DNA of 64,000 nucleotides, from contig KL647314.1 of assembly GCA_000727475.1 (NCBI GenBank), positions 156,304 to 220,303 of the forward strand, written 5' to 3'. The notes beneath the pieces were generated by a model. It saw only the letters and a list, made by a program, of their open reading frames with translations, was not told the origin of the DNA and searched no databases. Both the position numbers and the translations under genes were made by a program. Of this stretch, positions 26,101 to 39,100 are shown piece by piece. Source of the stretch: Sarcocystis neurona. Taxonomy: Eukaryota > Apicomplexa > Conoidasida > Eucoccidiorida > Sarcocystidae. Every line of letters starts with the position of its first letter. The first letter of the stretch is position 1.

Positions 26101-27186
26101 GCCTCGTGGTGCAGCAGTCCATGCAGCAGCACGTGGCGACCCAGCAGCAGTCGCAGACTCAGGCGGACAGGCAGCGGCGTCATGGAGAGCAGAGGTAGCG
26201 GGGGCAGGAGAGGCAGCGGGAGAGAGAACAGCAGGGGAGAAAGAAGGAGGCGGAGGAGGTGTGCAACACCTGCACTTTGTAGAGGCACGGCCGCGGACGC
26301 GACAACCGTCTCTTTCATCTGCTGCAGCTCCGTCCGAGTTGCTGTTGCAGCAGCGGCAGCAGCAGCGGCGACAGCAGCAGCAGCACGTTGATGGGGCAGG
26401 GGACGCTGCATCTCCGCTGCGCGAGAGTGCCAGCGCCAGCGCTCTCTCTTTCGAGTTCCCTCAGTCCACACAGCAGCAGGAGCAGTGGAAGAGGCCGCAG
26501 CAGGTGCCAGAGGAAGACGGGGGGCAGCAGCGGGAGGGCCAGAAGATGCAGCACGAAGAAAAGAACCAGCAGGAGCAAGAGAAGAAGCAGTCGCTGCAGC
26601 ACGAGAAGCTTCTTCCTAGCAGAAGTGATCACCGGATTGCCGCTGCTTCTGCATTTCTCAGCAAGCAAGAGCGAGGCAGCGCTGCGTCCAGCACCCCCAG
26701 CCTCTCTACCACTGCGGGACACAGCAGCAACAGCAGCAGCAGCTGTAGTGCCTGCAGTACGACCGTTAGTTACATCAGTAGTAGTAACAGTAGCAGGAGG
26801 AGGAAAGGAAATGTTGCTGCCGGGAGCAGCAGCAGCAGCTCTAGCAGGAGCACGCTGACATGCTCGAGAGAGTACGAGGAAACTGTCGCTGCGTCCGTAG
26901 ATGAGCGGCCTGGCGCCGTGCGTCCGTCGCGTAGCAACAGCAGCAGCAGTTGCAGCGCGAACAGCAGCGCCAGTAGCAACAGCAGCAGTACTAGCGGTGG
27001 CAGCAGCAGTAGCAGCTCTAGCAGCGGCAACAACAGGGCCGCAAGGTTGGCGATGCTTCAGCGACTGATGGGAGTGGGGTCGGGGGGAGTGGAGAGAGGG
27101 GAAAGGAAGTGGCGCAGTATGGAGGAGAGAAATCTTCTACACTTCATGCACCTTCACAGGCACACGTTCTTCCGTCGACTGAAGAG
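23174..27186 (+). CDS. TBC gene exon 1: N-terminal low-complexity region
   Basis: Encodes about 1,337 residues dominated by Ser, Ala, Gln, Gly and Glu runs built on CAG/AGC/GCA triplets, including a TCT/TCG-coded poly-Ser block near 24700-24770. The last ~35 residues change character: ERKWRSMEERNLLHFMHLHR, then FFRRLKR. That is the usual lead-in to a TBC domain. The exon ends at AAG-AG before GTACAC, leaving two bases that make Arg with the first base of exon 2. Pyrimidine-rich DNA at 23200-23229 could be a splice acceptor context, so the first ~22 codons are uncertain. Confidence 0.8.
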
Positions 27187-30100
27187 GTACACACATTTTT
27201 TATGTCTGCTGCGTATATTTATGTGCGCCGTTCTCTCTCATGCTTATAGAGTTCTTATCCATCTGTATATCTGTGCGTCTTACGAACATACAGATATATA
27301 TGGTTACATGTGTCAACGTCCGCCGTCGGGACGTCCGTATACAAGTAGGCGGATGTGCCAGTATGTGTGTGTACCATCATTCATATGTATACGTGTGTCT
27401 ATATATCTATATGCAAGCGTGGAAGCGTCGTCGTATATAAGTGTAGTATCTATGTGCGTGTGTACTATCATACATATATACGTGTGTGTGTGTATGTGCC
27501 CGTATACGGATGTAGTTGTCTTTGTATGCATATGAAGATTTGGCGCCACGTTTATGTCACTCTCTTTTTTGTTCCCTCTTTGTGTATGTAACGGGGGTTC
27601 GTGCTGGCGCGTCTCGTTGCTCGGTATGTCAACAGCGAAGCTACGCCGGAGGTGGTGGCTGCTTCTTCAAAGTCAGTAGCAGCCTCAGCAGTCCTGTGGC
27701 TTCCCCATTCTTTCTTCCGTGCACCCCCTATTTCTGTTGCATATATATATATATATATGTGGATACATACGTAAGTAATAAACGTATACATTTATAACTA
27801 CATGTAGGGAAGGATGTACTCTGCTCTACAGCAGAAGTTGTGTCTATGTAGATTTCCATTATTGAGACATGTATGAGGCTTGTACATACACACATGTGCC
27901 TGCGTGGGTTAGACAAGGGTTCGGCCCGATAACTGGGACCATGCTATGCGCATGTAGACATCGTTTGGCCTGTGCACACGTCTCCACATACGCGTAGATC
28001 GAAGTGTCCAAATCTCCCTATGTGGTCTAGTATTTGTCTTTGTGTCTGTGTCTGTCTCTCACATGTATATATATGTATATATGGATGAGCACTGCGTTGT
28101 GTGTATGTGCAAACGGCGAAGCGGCGGTGCGTTGCTGTCCTACTGCTGTTGCTGTCGCTGCATGCGTTGCTTTTGCTGACGCATCCGATGCTGCATTGCA
28201 CGTGTTGCTACTGTACCTGTTGCTGTTTTGGGCGGTGCGGGCGTTGCTGTGTTTCTGCTGCTGCTTCTCGTGTTGCTGCCGCCGTGTGTAGCTGCCGGGT
28301 GACTCCTGCCGTACGGGTTCCGCTGGTATTTTGCTGCTGCCGCTGCTGCTCCTGTTGCTGCGTCGTTTCTACGGCTCCTGCTGCGGACGCTGCGGCTACG
28401 GTCGCTGTTGTCCTCGCAGATGCTGGTGCGATTCTTGCTCCTGTTGCTGCTCCTGTGTTGTAATTGCTGCGTGTGCTGTTGCTGCTGCTGCTGTTGCGTC
28501 TTACGGTCTTGACGCTGGGTCAGGGGAGTGCCGCCTGCCCATCGGTGGAACGCGTGGCGTGCGATTTGTCTGCCTCCCCCGGAGCGTCGGTGCCGCTGCC
28601 GGCCGCAGACATTTGCTGTTGGCGGTTCTCTGTCTTCTGCCGTTGCTGCCGCCACCGACGCCGCGGTTGCTGCTGCTGGAGGCGACGTTGCTGCTGCTCC
28701 TACTCCTCCTTTTCCTCTCGGCAGTGGCAGTGCTGCATCTGCAGCGTCTGTGGCCCCGTTGCAGCAGCCAACAACGAGTTCGGGATCTGGACACGTCGCT
28801 AGTGGAGCTGGCGCAGCAGCGGCTGCGCAGGAGGCCTCTGGGGAGGAAACAGCAGCAGGAGGAAGTGGGAGCAGTAGCGGCAGCGCACACGGAAGAAATC
28901 TGACGCCGACGCATCCAGGAGGAGGAGTGCCCCCGCTTCGACGCGGGGGAGGCATCAACTCGCTGCAGCAACAGCCGCAACAACAATCGTCGTTGCCGAT
29001 GTCGTGCACAGCCTCTCCAGTAGCAGGAGGCGTCGGCGGCAGCGTCTTTTCGCGACCGGCTAGCTGGGCTCGGATAGACTTCAGCAGCAGCAGCGCCGGA
29101 AGCAGCAGCAGCCCAGCAGCAGCAGGAGCGGCGGCAGCAGGAACCGGCGCAGCCACATCTCGAAGCGGCCGCAGCAGCAGTGTTGAATGCGGTGCTGCGG
29201 AGGAGCTGCAGCAGCAGCAGCACCAGCGGGAGGCAGCAGAGAGCAGCAGCAATCTTCTGCTGTCGCATCGAGCAGCAACAGGACCAGGCGGAGGAGGAGG
29301 AGAACGCGGAGCAGCAGCAGGAGAGGAGAGCGATCGCCGATATGCTGCAGCAGGCCGCGTCTCGCCGCAGCTGCAGCAGCAACGCGGCCCCGGCCCTGGT
29401 CCCGCGTTGAGCAGGTCAGGCAGCAGCGGATTTCTGAGCGGCTGCTGCAGTGCCGGCGGGGATTGCAGACGCATCTATGAACGAGAGGCAGCAAAGAGAA
29501 GTATATTTTACTCTCTGATTACTATCGATGTGCCGCGAACGTTTCCTGACGTCGACCTCTTTGACGGTTACGCCCAGGCGCTGCTCTGCCGGACTCTCAA
29601 CGCCTTTGCCAACATACATCCAGAAGTCGGCTACTGCCAAGGTATGGACTCCGCTCGGGCCTCCTGCCGCCGCTGCTCCTGCGGCTACCACGGCCGTACG
29701 GATGTGGTGTTACTCTTGCTGGTGCTGCTGCGGCTGTTGCTGCTGCAGCCAGGCGTTCACGTTGCTGCTGTTGTTGTGCTGATGCTGCTGCGGCTGTTGC
29801 TGAGCTGTTGCTGGTGCTACACATACCTACGTTAATGCGGGTGCCAGTGCTGGTAAGACTACCACGCCCTCCCGTGGTAGTAGTCTGCCGGTGCCGCTCT
29901 AGCTCACGCTCCTCGTACAGCAGCAGTCACGGTGCCCTGCTGCTGGAGTTGCTGCTGCTACTTCTGATGCGGCCACTCTTGCTGCTTCGACTCTTGCGGC
30001 TGCTGCCGTTCTTGCGGCTACTCTTGCTGCTGCTACTTCTTTGCTGCCGCTACTCTTGCTGCAGCGACTCTTGCGGCTGTTATCCTTGCTACCGCTACTG

Positions 30101-33100
30101 TTGCTGCTGCTACTCTTGGTGCTGCTGCCGCTGTTGCTGCTGTTGCTGGAGTCAGCAGTTAGGTCGCGCGCGACAGTTCTAAAGTAGCGACGCTCTTCCG
30201 GCTGTCCTGCCTTCGACGGCCTGCCTCTGCCACTTCAGTAATATATTTCCCCTGCACTAACGAGCACAATCAATGAGGATCGGAGTTACTAAGGATCTGC
30301 TGTCGCTCTAGGTGGCTGGCGGTGTTGTGGCTCGAGGTTGCTGCTGCTGGTGCAGTGACGGGGTTGCTGTGCAGCCGCAGCTGCAGCCGCTTGTGGAGAC
30401 ACTTCTGCAAGCGTGGGCAGGACTGCGAAGGTGTATGTGCGTGCGACGACGGCTTGAGCTCCCTCGTTCTTTTGCGCCTCCACATGTGTAGATTCAATTA
30501 TACGTGCGTCCTACTCCGCCTTTGTGTGTGTAGATATATGTACGTGTCTCGCTCTATATCTGTTTTCATAATTGGTAGACGTCTGTGACACGTCTGTGCA
30601 CCACGAAATAGATAGCAAGACGCAGAATATATACACGTGTCTATAATTCTTATATAATATCTGTATCTATGTGTATATATATGTATGTATGTGTCTGTAT
30701 TACTATTATATATATGTGTATATGTGTGTGTAGTTCTGCTATGTGTGTAAATGTATATACCTGTACTAGACGTTATATATACACATATATATACATGTAT
30801 AAATGTACACATGTATATATGTATATATGTGTATGTGTAAGTGTGTGTATATATATATGTATATGCATATATATGTGTATATGTTTCTGCTGCGTGTACG
30901 TATGTGTATGTGTGTACTATACATTGTATGGATATAGGAAGTATTAGGTATCTACGATATTAGGTGGATATGCCTTGCATTTGTGGACCCTCTGTGCTGG
31001 GGTGTTGACGCGGCGAAAGTCATGCAGAGGGAAGGAAGAAGTCCACGCGCACATGTCGACGGGGCTGTTCTCCATCTGTCTCTCAAAAACGCCACGTAAT
31101 AACTTTCCATGGAAACAGACCGAGCGGTGTATGTGTGAGGAGCTCTCCTGCATATAGAGACATCGCCTCCTGTACAGATGCTCCGCTGCAGTTGTGCGTG
31201 GGTCCCCATATCCCTGCTGGACTGCGGATACAAGCAGCCAACGGCCTTCTGCTCATATTCAGCCATCACGCAACTGCAAGGCTTCTAGTTCCACTAATAG
31301 CACTACTACTACTACTACTACCGATAGCAGCACTACTACTAGTACTGCTACCCCCACCACTACTACTACTACCACCACCACCGGTACTAGTGTTACTGCT
31401 TCCACTACTATCGGTACTACTAGTACTACTATCACTGCTACTACTACCGGGAGTACTCGCTCCGTCTTTACTATTATCACTACTATAAGTACATCCCCTC
31501 CTCCTACTACCCGTACTAGCACTACTACTTCCATTACGACCACCACTACTACTACTACCACTACTACCACTATTACTACTACTTCCACCACTGCTATTGT
31601 TACTACTCCTAGTAATCCCCCTACTACTACTACTACTGCTATTCCTACTACTACCGGTACTAGCACTAATACTTCCCATACTACCACTACTACTACTTCC
31701 ATCGCCGCTGTTATTACTACTGGTGGTGTTCCTCTTCCTCCTCGTACTCCTACTATCGGTACTAGCACTACTGCTTCCCTTACTATTGCTACTCCTACTA
31801 CTACAACTCCTACCGGTTCTCCCCCACACTACTACTACTGTTACTATTACTGCTACTATTACTGGGAATACTACCACAAGTATTCCCACTCCTACTTGTC
31901 GTTGTGCTATTAGTACGAAGTAGATGTTGTATCTGTGTCCGCAGGGAAGGCTGCATGCGTCTGTGTGATGCGTGCGCTGCAGGGATGAATTTCATCGCTG
32001 GTCTTCTGCTGCTGGTCTCCGGCTTCGACGAGTTCGAGGCGTTCTGCGTCTTCCGCGTTCTCATGCAGCGCTACCGTCTCAAAGGCTTCTTTCAGGAGAA
32101 ATTTCCACTCCTGCGAAAGTATATGAAAGGTACTTGTATATGTATATATACACACACTATACAGAAGAAATGGGGAGGCCTTATGTACCTGCGTTGGTGT
32201 TTGTACAACGCATGCAGATGCTCCCTCCAGTGGACGTGCCCCTGGACTTCACACACAGCGGCCTCTCTGTTGGTATCCGTGGGGAATTTTGTAAATCTGA
32301 CGTGGAAGTCATTCCACCACATTTTGCGAGACGCGGATAATGTCGCGGTCCACAAACAAAGAAATGAATACATGTATATATATAAATATGTAGAGGAGGA
32401 AGTGTCAACGTGAAGCAGTTCGGATAGGTGTATTTTGTTGCCCTATGTCTTCGCGTATGACTGTGGAATTGTACACTTCTCGTCCCTGCACGTCTGATTA
32501 TCTCTCTATGTATAATACGAAGTAGGTGGGTATATAGATGCGTGTTGTGCATGCATCTGTGCCTAACCTTCAAATACATGGTGATTTCAGAGAGCCCTTA
32601 AACGGCAAGGCTCAAGACTGTTTCCTATGAGTACACAAAGATAGATAGATAACTATAAATGTGTGTGTATTCTCTACATAAGTGGGGGAAGAACACGTAG
32701 ATATATTTTGTATGCCCATGCATATATATATATATATATATGTAGATATTCTGCAGAGGTGATCATCCATCTGTAGGATGTGTGTGTATTCTCTACATAA
32801 GTGGAGGTTCACTGGCCATGTGCCGTCTTTTTTTCTGCCTGATTCTGTAGACGGCAGCGATGTGTGTCTGTGTATTATCTCTCAAATAACTACAAAGGCC
32901 GCATATATATATATATACGTATGGATGCGTCAAGTACGTAGTATATACGTACACACATGTATACGTGTGTGTGGATGTATTTGTTCGTTGTAGGGTGTAG
33001 CGTAGAATTATTTCTTCAGTTCCCATTTTCTTTCTCTCTCTCTCTGTAGCTCTGTTGTTTGTTTGTCTCTCTATGTATGTCTACATTCCCTTTATATACA

Positions 33101-36100
33101 TATAAGTATATATGTATGGGTATGCCTGTCGTTTTGTATGTATGTACAAAATGTATAAATTCTTTGCCTGGAGGTTTGTTACGTTCCGTACAGTGTCAGG
33201 TAAAAGGTATGTTATATGTGTGTGTGCACGTGTCGTTTCGTATGTATGGAGGTATGTGTGTGTGCACCTTGTATATGGTGGGCAGTTTCGATGAGTAGGG
33301 GAGAAGTGCAATGGTCGTGGTGTATCTGCCTGCGTATCTCGGTGTGTGTGCTGGCAGGCGTACTGGTGTTTCTTTTTGTGTGCCGCGTCCTTTTTGCCGG
33401 CACCGCCGCTGCATGTGCTCTTGCTTCTGTTCTGCTTCTTTCAACTTGGCCTGTTGTTGCTGCTGGTGCTGCGGCTGCTGCTGGTGCTGCCGCTGATGCG
33501 GCTGCTGCTGCTGATGGTGCTGGTGCTGCTGCTGCCGTTGGTGCTGCTGGTGCTGGTGTAGCTGCTGCTGCTGGTGCTGGTGTAGCTGCTGCTGCTGGGG
33601 CTGCCGCAGCTGCTGCTGCGGCTGCTGTTGCTGTCGCTTTGCCGTGTCGCATGCGTTTATTGTGCGACTAGGAAGCGGTGGTGTTACATGCAACGTGTTC
33701 CTGCTGCTGTTGTGGCTCTGCGTGAAAACGGTTGGTTGCTGCTGTTGCTGCTGAGCCCATCTCAACTCTTTGTCGCTGTCATTTGCTGCTGCTGCGTCTT
33801 CTTACTCTTTGTGGGGCGCCCATGGGACAGCGTTTGATTCTCTTGCTGCGGCGCAACTGCCGGAGTTGCGGCAGCACTTCGCCGATGAAGGAGTGCTTCC
33901 TGCTGTCTACCTGCACCAGTGGTACGTCTCAGAGGCAGAGAGGAGCAGCAGCACAAAAGAGAGCACCGGCAGAGCAAGAGAGAAAAGGAACAGAAGAAAC
34001 AGCAGCACGGGAGAGAGGAGCAACAGCAGAGCAGCAAGAGAGAGCAGCAGAAGCAGGAACTGGGGAGAGAGCAGGAGGAGCAGCATGGGGGGGAGGAGCA
34101 GCAGCAGCAGCGCAGCAGCAGCAACAGCAAGAGAGAGTGAGAAAGAGAACAGCAGAAGCAGCAACAGGGGAGAATGCCACAGCAGCTAGCAGCAGGCAGT
34201 AGGCGAAGTCAGCAGGAGTATGAATAAGGGGTAAAACCGGAGCAGCAGGCGCCTGAAAACCAAGGGCTGCAGCTGCTCGGTGCCGTGGTCTTGTTAAAAG
34301 CTTGCGTGAGGCGATGAAGCGACGTTTTACACTAATTCCCTTTGCTGGTCTCTTGCTGCCCTGCCGCGACCACTACAAATACTGCTGTGCTGACCCTCCC
34401 ACTGTTGCTGCCGCTGTTGCTGCTGCCCCTGCTTCTGCTGCTGCTACTGCTGCTGCCACTCCAGTTGCTGCTGTTGCTGCTGCTGCTACTGCCGCTGCTG
34501 CTCGTACTGCTGCCGTTGTTACTACCCCTGCTGCAAACCCCTGTGGTACTGGTTTACTGAGACGACGACCCCTCTTGCCACTGCTGCTGCTGCTGCAGGT
34601 CCTGCTGCCGCAGCCGTCCTGTGCCTCTGCCACCTGTGACACTCGTCTTCTAACACGCTTCCTCGCACAACTACTTCCGTCGCTGTTGGAGCAGCTGCGC
34701 GTGCTGCGACTGTGATTCCGCTGCTACGACGTATATCTACTACTGCCGCTGCTCCTCGCGTGTGGCAATGCGCTACTGCTGCTGCTGCTGCTGGCGCAGG
34801 TGTTTTCCCATATACATATATAAATATACGTATATATATATATATGTTGACGCGGGAATAGGATGCGTCAACGTACGTCGCATGTGTAGGTACACCAGTA
34901 CTGCGGGTGGTGCCGGGACGCTTCGTCGGCGGATACGTGTGGTGCGTGCCTAGTGGTGGTAGAACGCATGGGTCGATTTATTCTTTTACTTTCCCGGTGC
35001 ATGCGTGGACGTGTACGGGTGCTGGTGCAGGTTCCTTACGTTGTTCGTCACTTCGCTTCCACTGCGAAGCGTCTGCGTCCTCTGGGATTTCTTGCTGGGA
35101 GAGGGACTGCATGCGTTGCTGCAGCTTGCTGTCGCTCTTCTCAAAGTTCTGACACGCTTCATAATTCGACTGCGGTAAGACTTCATGTCCGCTTGTATCC
35201 ACGTATATATATATATATGAATGTGTTTTGCTGTGATCATGTATTTTGCCAGAAAGTATCCGTTTATAAAGGTTTCTTTGTATGTTGCTGTCGCATTTTA
35301 TATGTGTATGTGTGTATATCCGTACGGGTACGTTGGTGTTGGCCTACTGACGATCTTTACACCAGTGTCCATATGACTCATCCTTTTGTCCTGCTACACT
35401 ATACATATATATGTGCATGTGTATACGTATATATATATATATATACATACAGGCGTACGTTTAGTTTTTACTTGTACGATGCGTATTTTCATATATTTGT
35501 ATATATATATATATGTGCACACCTTGTATTCTTGTATATTCACGGAATGTATATTTCTCGCATATATATATATATATGTATATGTATGTGTATGTGTATG
35601 TGTATATGTATGTGTATATGTATGTCTATGTATGTTTGTATGTATTTGTAGGTTATAACAAGCGTGATAACGCGAGCTTGCGTTTCCGTTTCCTCATGTA
35701 TGCTTAAACAAGTGGGGGGGGGGTTACATGTCTTTCGCTTTAACGTAGATACATACGCAGTGGGTGGGTAAATAAAAAACTGGGTTCACATGGTTCAATG
35801 GGAGAATCCATATCAATGTATACCTATCTCTGTATTTGTCCACACATCTACATATGTATATAAGCATCTGCATCTATACGTATCTATTTGTGTATATCTA
35901 TGTATCTTTATCTATATCAGTCCATTTATCCGTATCCATCTGTTTATCTCTATATCCCCCTGTGTCTGTGTCTCTCTCTAGCTGCCACTATCTCTGTTCT
36001 CTCTATCCCTAGCTATCCACCTTTATCTCTATCTGTCCCTATCTCTGTCTATATATCTATATATGTATCTGTCGCTATCTCCATCTGTCTCTGATTATGT

Positions 36101-39100
36101 GTTTCTGTCTATGGGTGTCTACGTCTATATCTGTCTCTGTATCTGTCTTCCTCTGTCTTTATTTATCTCCAGCTCTATCTGTCCGTCTCTAGACATCTGT
36201 CTATACATATCTTTATACGTCTAGTTCGATATCTATCCATCTCTTTGTGTATGTGTATCTGTCCCTGTGTGTGTCTATGTCTGGCTTTATAAATCTTTCT
36301 ATCTCTATGTATTTGTCTATCTATATATCTCTCTGTATGTGGAGAGACGTTCCCATGTGTCTCTCTGTCTCGATGTCTCTGTATATCTCTCTATCTTTAC
36401 ATCTCTCTACCTCTATATATCTCTATATCTGTGGGTGTCTCTATCTGTCTTCATCACTATCGATGTCTATCTGTCTCCGTCTACCTCTATCTGTATGTAT
36501 ATCTATGCGTCTCTATATTCTATCATCCACTCTCTGTGTTGAATGGTAATGCGGGACGTTATATGTGTATTTCTGTCTGTGCCACTATCGGTCTACCTCT
36601 GTCTGTATGTATATCTATCTATCGATATCTTCTATCTTCCTCCCTCTCTTTACATATATATATATATATGTGTATGTGGTGAATGGTAATGCGGGACTTT
36701 CTATGTGTATTTCTGTCTTTATCACTATCCATGTCTATTTCTCTCGGTCTGCCTCTGTCTGTATGTACGTCTGTCTATCTATCTATCTCTATCTTGTGTC
36801 TTCCTCTCTCTCTGCATATATATATATATATAGTGAATGGTAATGCAGGACTTTATATGTGTATTTCTCTCTGTGTCACTATCTATGTCTATCTGTATCG
36901 GTCTACCTCTGTCTCTGTCTATATCTATCTATCTGCCTATATCTATCTCCCTATCTTCCTCTCCTTCTGTATGTGTATGGGGCAAATGGTAGTGCGGGAC
37001 TTCATGTGTGTACTTCTGTGTATATGTGTTGTTTCACTATTATGTGCAAATATATATGCGAATTTCAACGGGGGACTGGATGATGCGAGGAAGATTTGCC
37101 GAAAGAAGAGGTGTGACTCGCATTGCTGAGAGACGTTTGAAGACTGCCGTCCTGCTTCTGTTATTTTCTTCGAAGCGTCGTTTGCTTCACAACGGAGATG
37201 AGATACTTGCAGACCCTGCAGGAGGATAGAACGACAGTTTCCTGCTCCTGCTGCTGCAGGGATATCTACCACAACGCCGTCACTCTATCGACTACTGTTT
37301 TGTGTGTGTGTGTGTGTGTGTGTTGTGCTTCCTATACATATATATATATATATATTCATTCTCGCACACATACTTTACATGCAGGCACATCCCTGTATAT
37401 GTGTATACGTATTGGTTATGAGGTTATTCATCCAGTAAATATATATACATATATATATACAGCTATAGTAGTGATCTTCATATACAGACGCACATGTATA
37501 TATGGTTTTAATTCTGGCCGAATGTACAGGTTATTTGAATTGGTACAGATATGAGAGAAATGTCTGCGGCAGCAGGCAGTGGGGCCGACTTGAGCGATTA
37601 ACCCGAGTCAGTACATATATATGTCTGTGTATATATACCTGTATGTATACGTGTGTGTAGGTAGGGGAAATACATCTAGAAGATCGCGATAAATAGACGG
37701 GTTGTACGCCCATGTAGTAATATGTGTGTATACGCATACGCCAGAGCAGCTGTACTCATCCATGTCTGGGTATCTGTCTGTATACATACGATTCCGTCTC
37801 CTCAGTCTCTGGACATATATATGTATACATGTATATATATGTATATACATACATATATAAAGAGATAGGCAGATAGATACTTACGTGGACGCATGTGGGC
37901 TGTATTGTTAGACTTGCTGGAGCAACGATGAGGAAGTGAAGGAACATCTCCCTCAACGGCGGCAGGTATCACCGTGTCTCGTATATTCATACACGTGTCT
38001 TTCTACAAATTATCTCCCCCTATATATATATATATGTATGCTGGCCGCTTGGATACGTCTCTTAGTATGAGCGTGTGGCTGCGCCATTCCCCGAACTTCT
38101 CTCATTATTACACGTTGTTCTCAACACATCTGCGTACACGTCCTCTCTATATACGTATATATGCATATGCGTATATATATATGTACGTATATATATGCAG
38201 CGTACGTGCACATCTATATATGTGTATATATACACATGTATACGTGTACGTGTCCCTATGATGTATATGTATGTATGTGTTTACTTGCATGCGCAGGTTC
38301 GAGGAAGTGGTGAAGTTTTTAAAGTCGTTGAAGTGCAGTGGAGGAGGCTGCGATGACTTCAAAGTGGGGAAGATGCTCGTCAAACAAGCAGCAAAAGTAC
38401 AACTGCCAGAGCCTGTCCTCACAGTAAGACTCATATATATATTGGTGTATACATCCATACATCAGTGCTTTATACGAGTCATATCTTCATCTCACAAGTA
38501 TACATATATATATTGTTACATATACATATATATATGTAACAATACTGAGCGTGACACTAATATATGTATATATATACTACACGTGCTGTCCTGATGGTAC
38601 GTGTCGTATATATATATATATGTGTATGTATATATATATATATATGTATATACATGTCTGTATATGTATCTCTCTCGACCTCTCTGCTGTTCCCGTTCTC
38701 TCTTTTTCTTTGTCTCTCTGTCTCTCTATAGTTCACAGAAATATATGTGTATGTATATTCCGGCTCCAGCGTACAGTACATGTAATAAAACCGAATCCTA
38801 CGTGTGGAAAGTATGCTTGTGGGTGGTGGTATATATGTTGCATGTCTAATAGGACGACGGGGCTCGTACACGTCCTCCCTTTCCCAGTTGTTTGTTAGTC
38901 CACCCACATTAAACCGGATTCACACATCACGGCCGCAATAGTCTGAACCCCTTACAAGTATATACATGTATATATATATGTGTATGTATATATATATATA
39001 TATGTATATATATGTATACATAGGTTTCCATGCACATATACTTGTATATATATGTATATATGAATCTGTTGCAACTCTCTCTTTCTCCCTGTATATATAC

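Noticed and set aside
28140..29474. 444-codon minus-strand open frame opposite TBC exon 2
   Set aside because: It is the antisense shadow of a CAG-rich exon whose plus-strand reading carries the TBC motifs and correct splice phases.
31194..31913. 239-codon poly-Thr frame and opposing Val-rich frame
   Set aside because: This is translation of the ACT array within the intron between two phase-matched TBC exons.
35386..36843. Many Ile/Tyr/Leu/Ser frames
   Set aside because: These are translations of TA and TCTA microsatellites.
37080..37230. Protein-like stretch LKTAVLLLLFSSKRRLLHNG as a possible TBC exon
   Set aside because: Exon 35031-35174 joins directly and in phase to 38297-38423 with the expected TBC helix order; adding this piece would break the domain.
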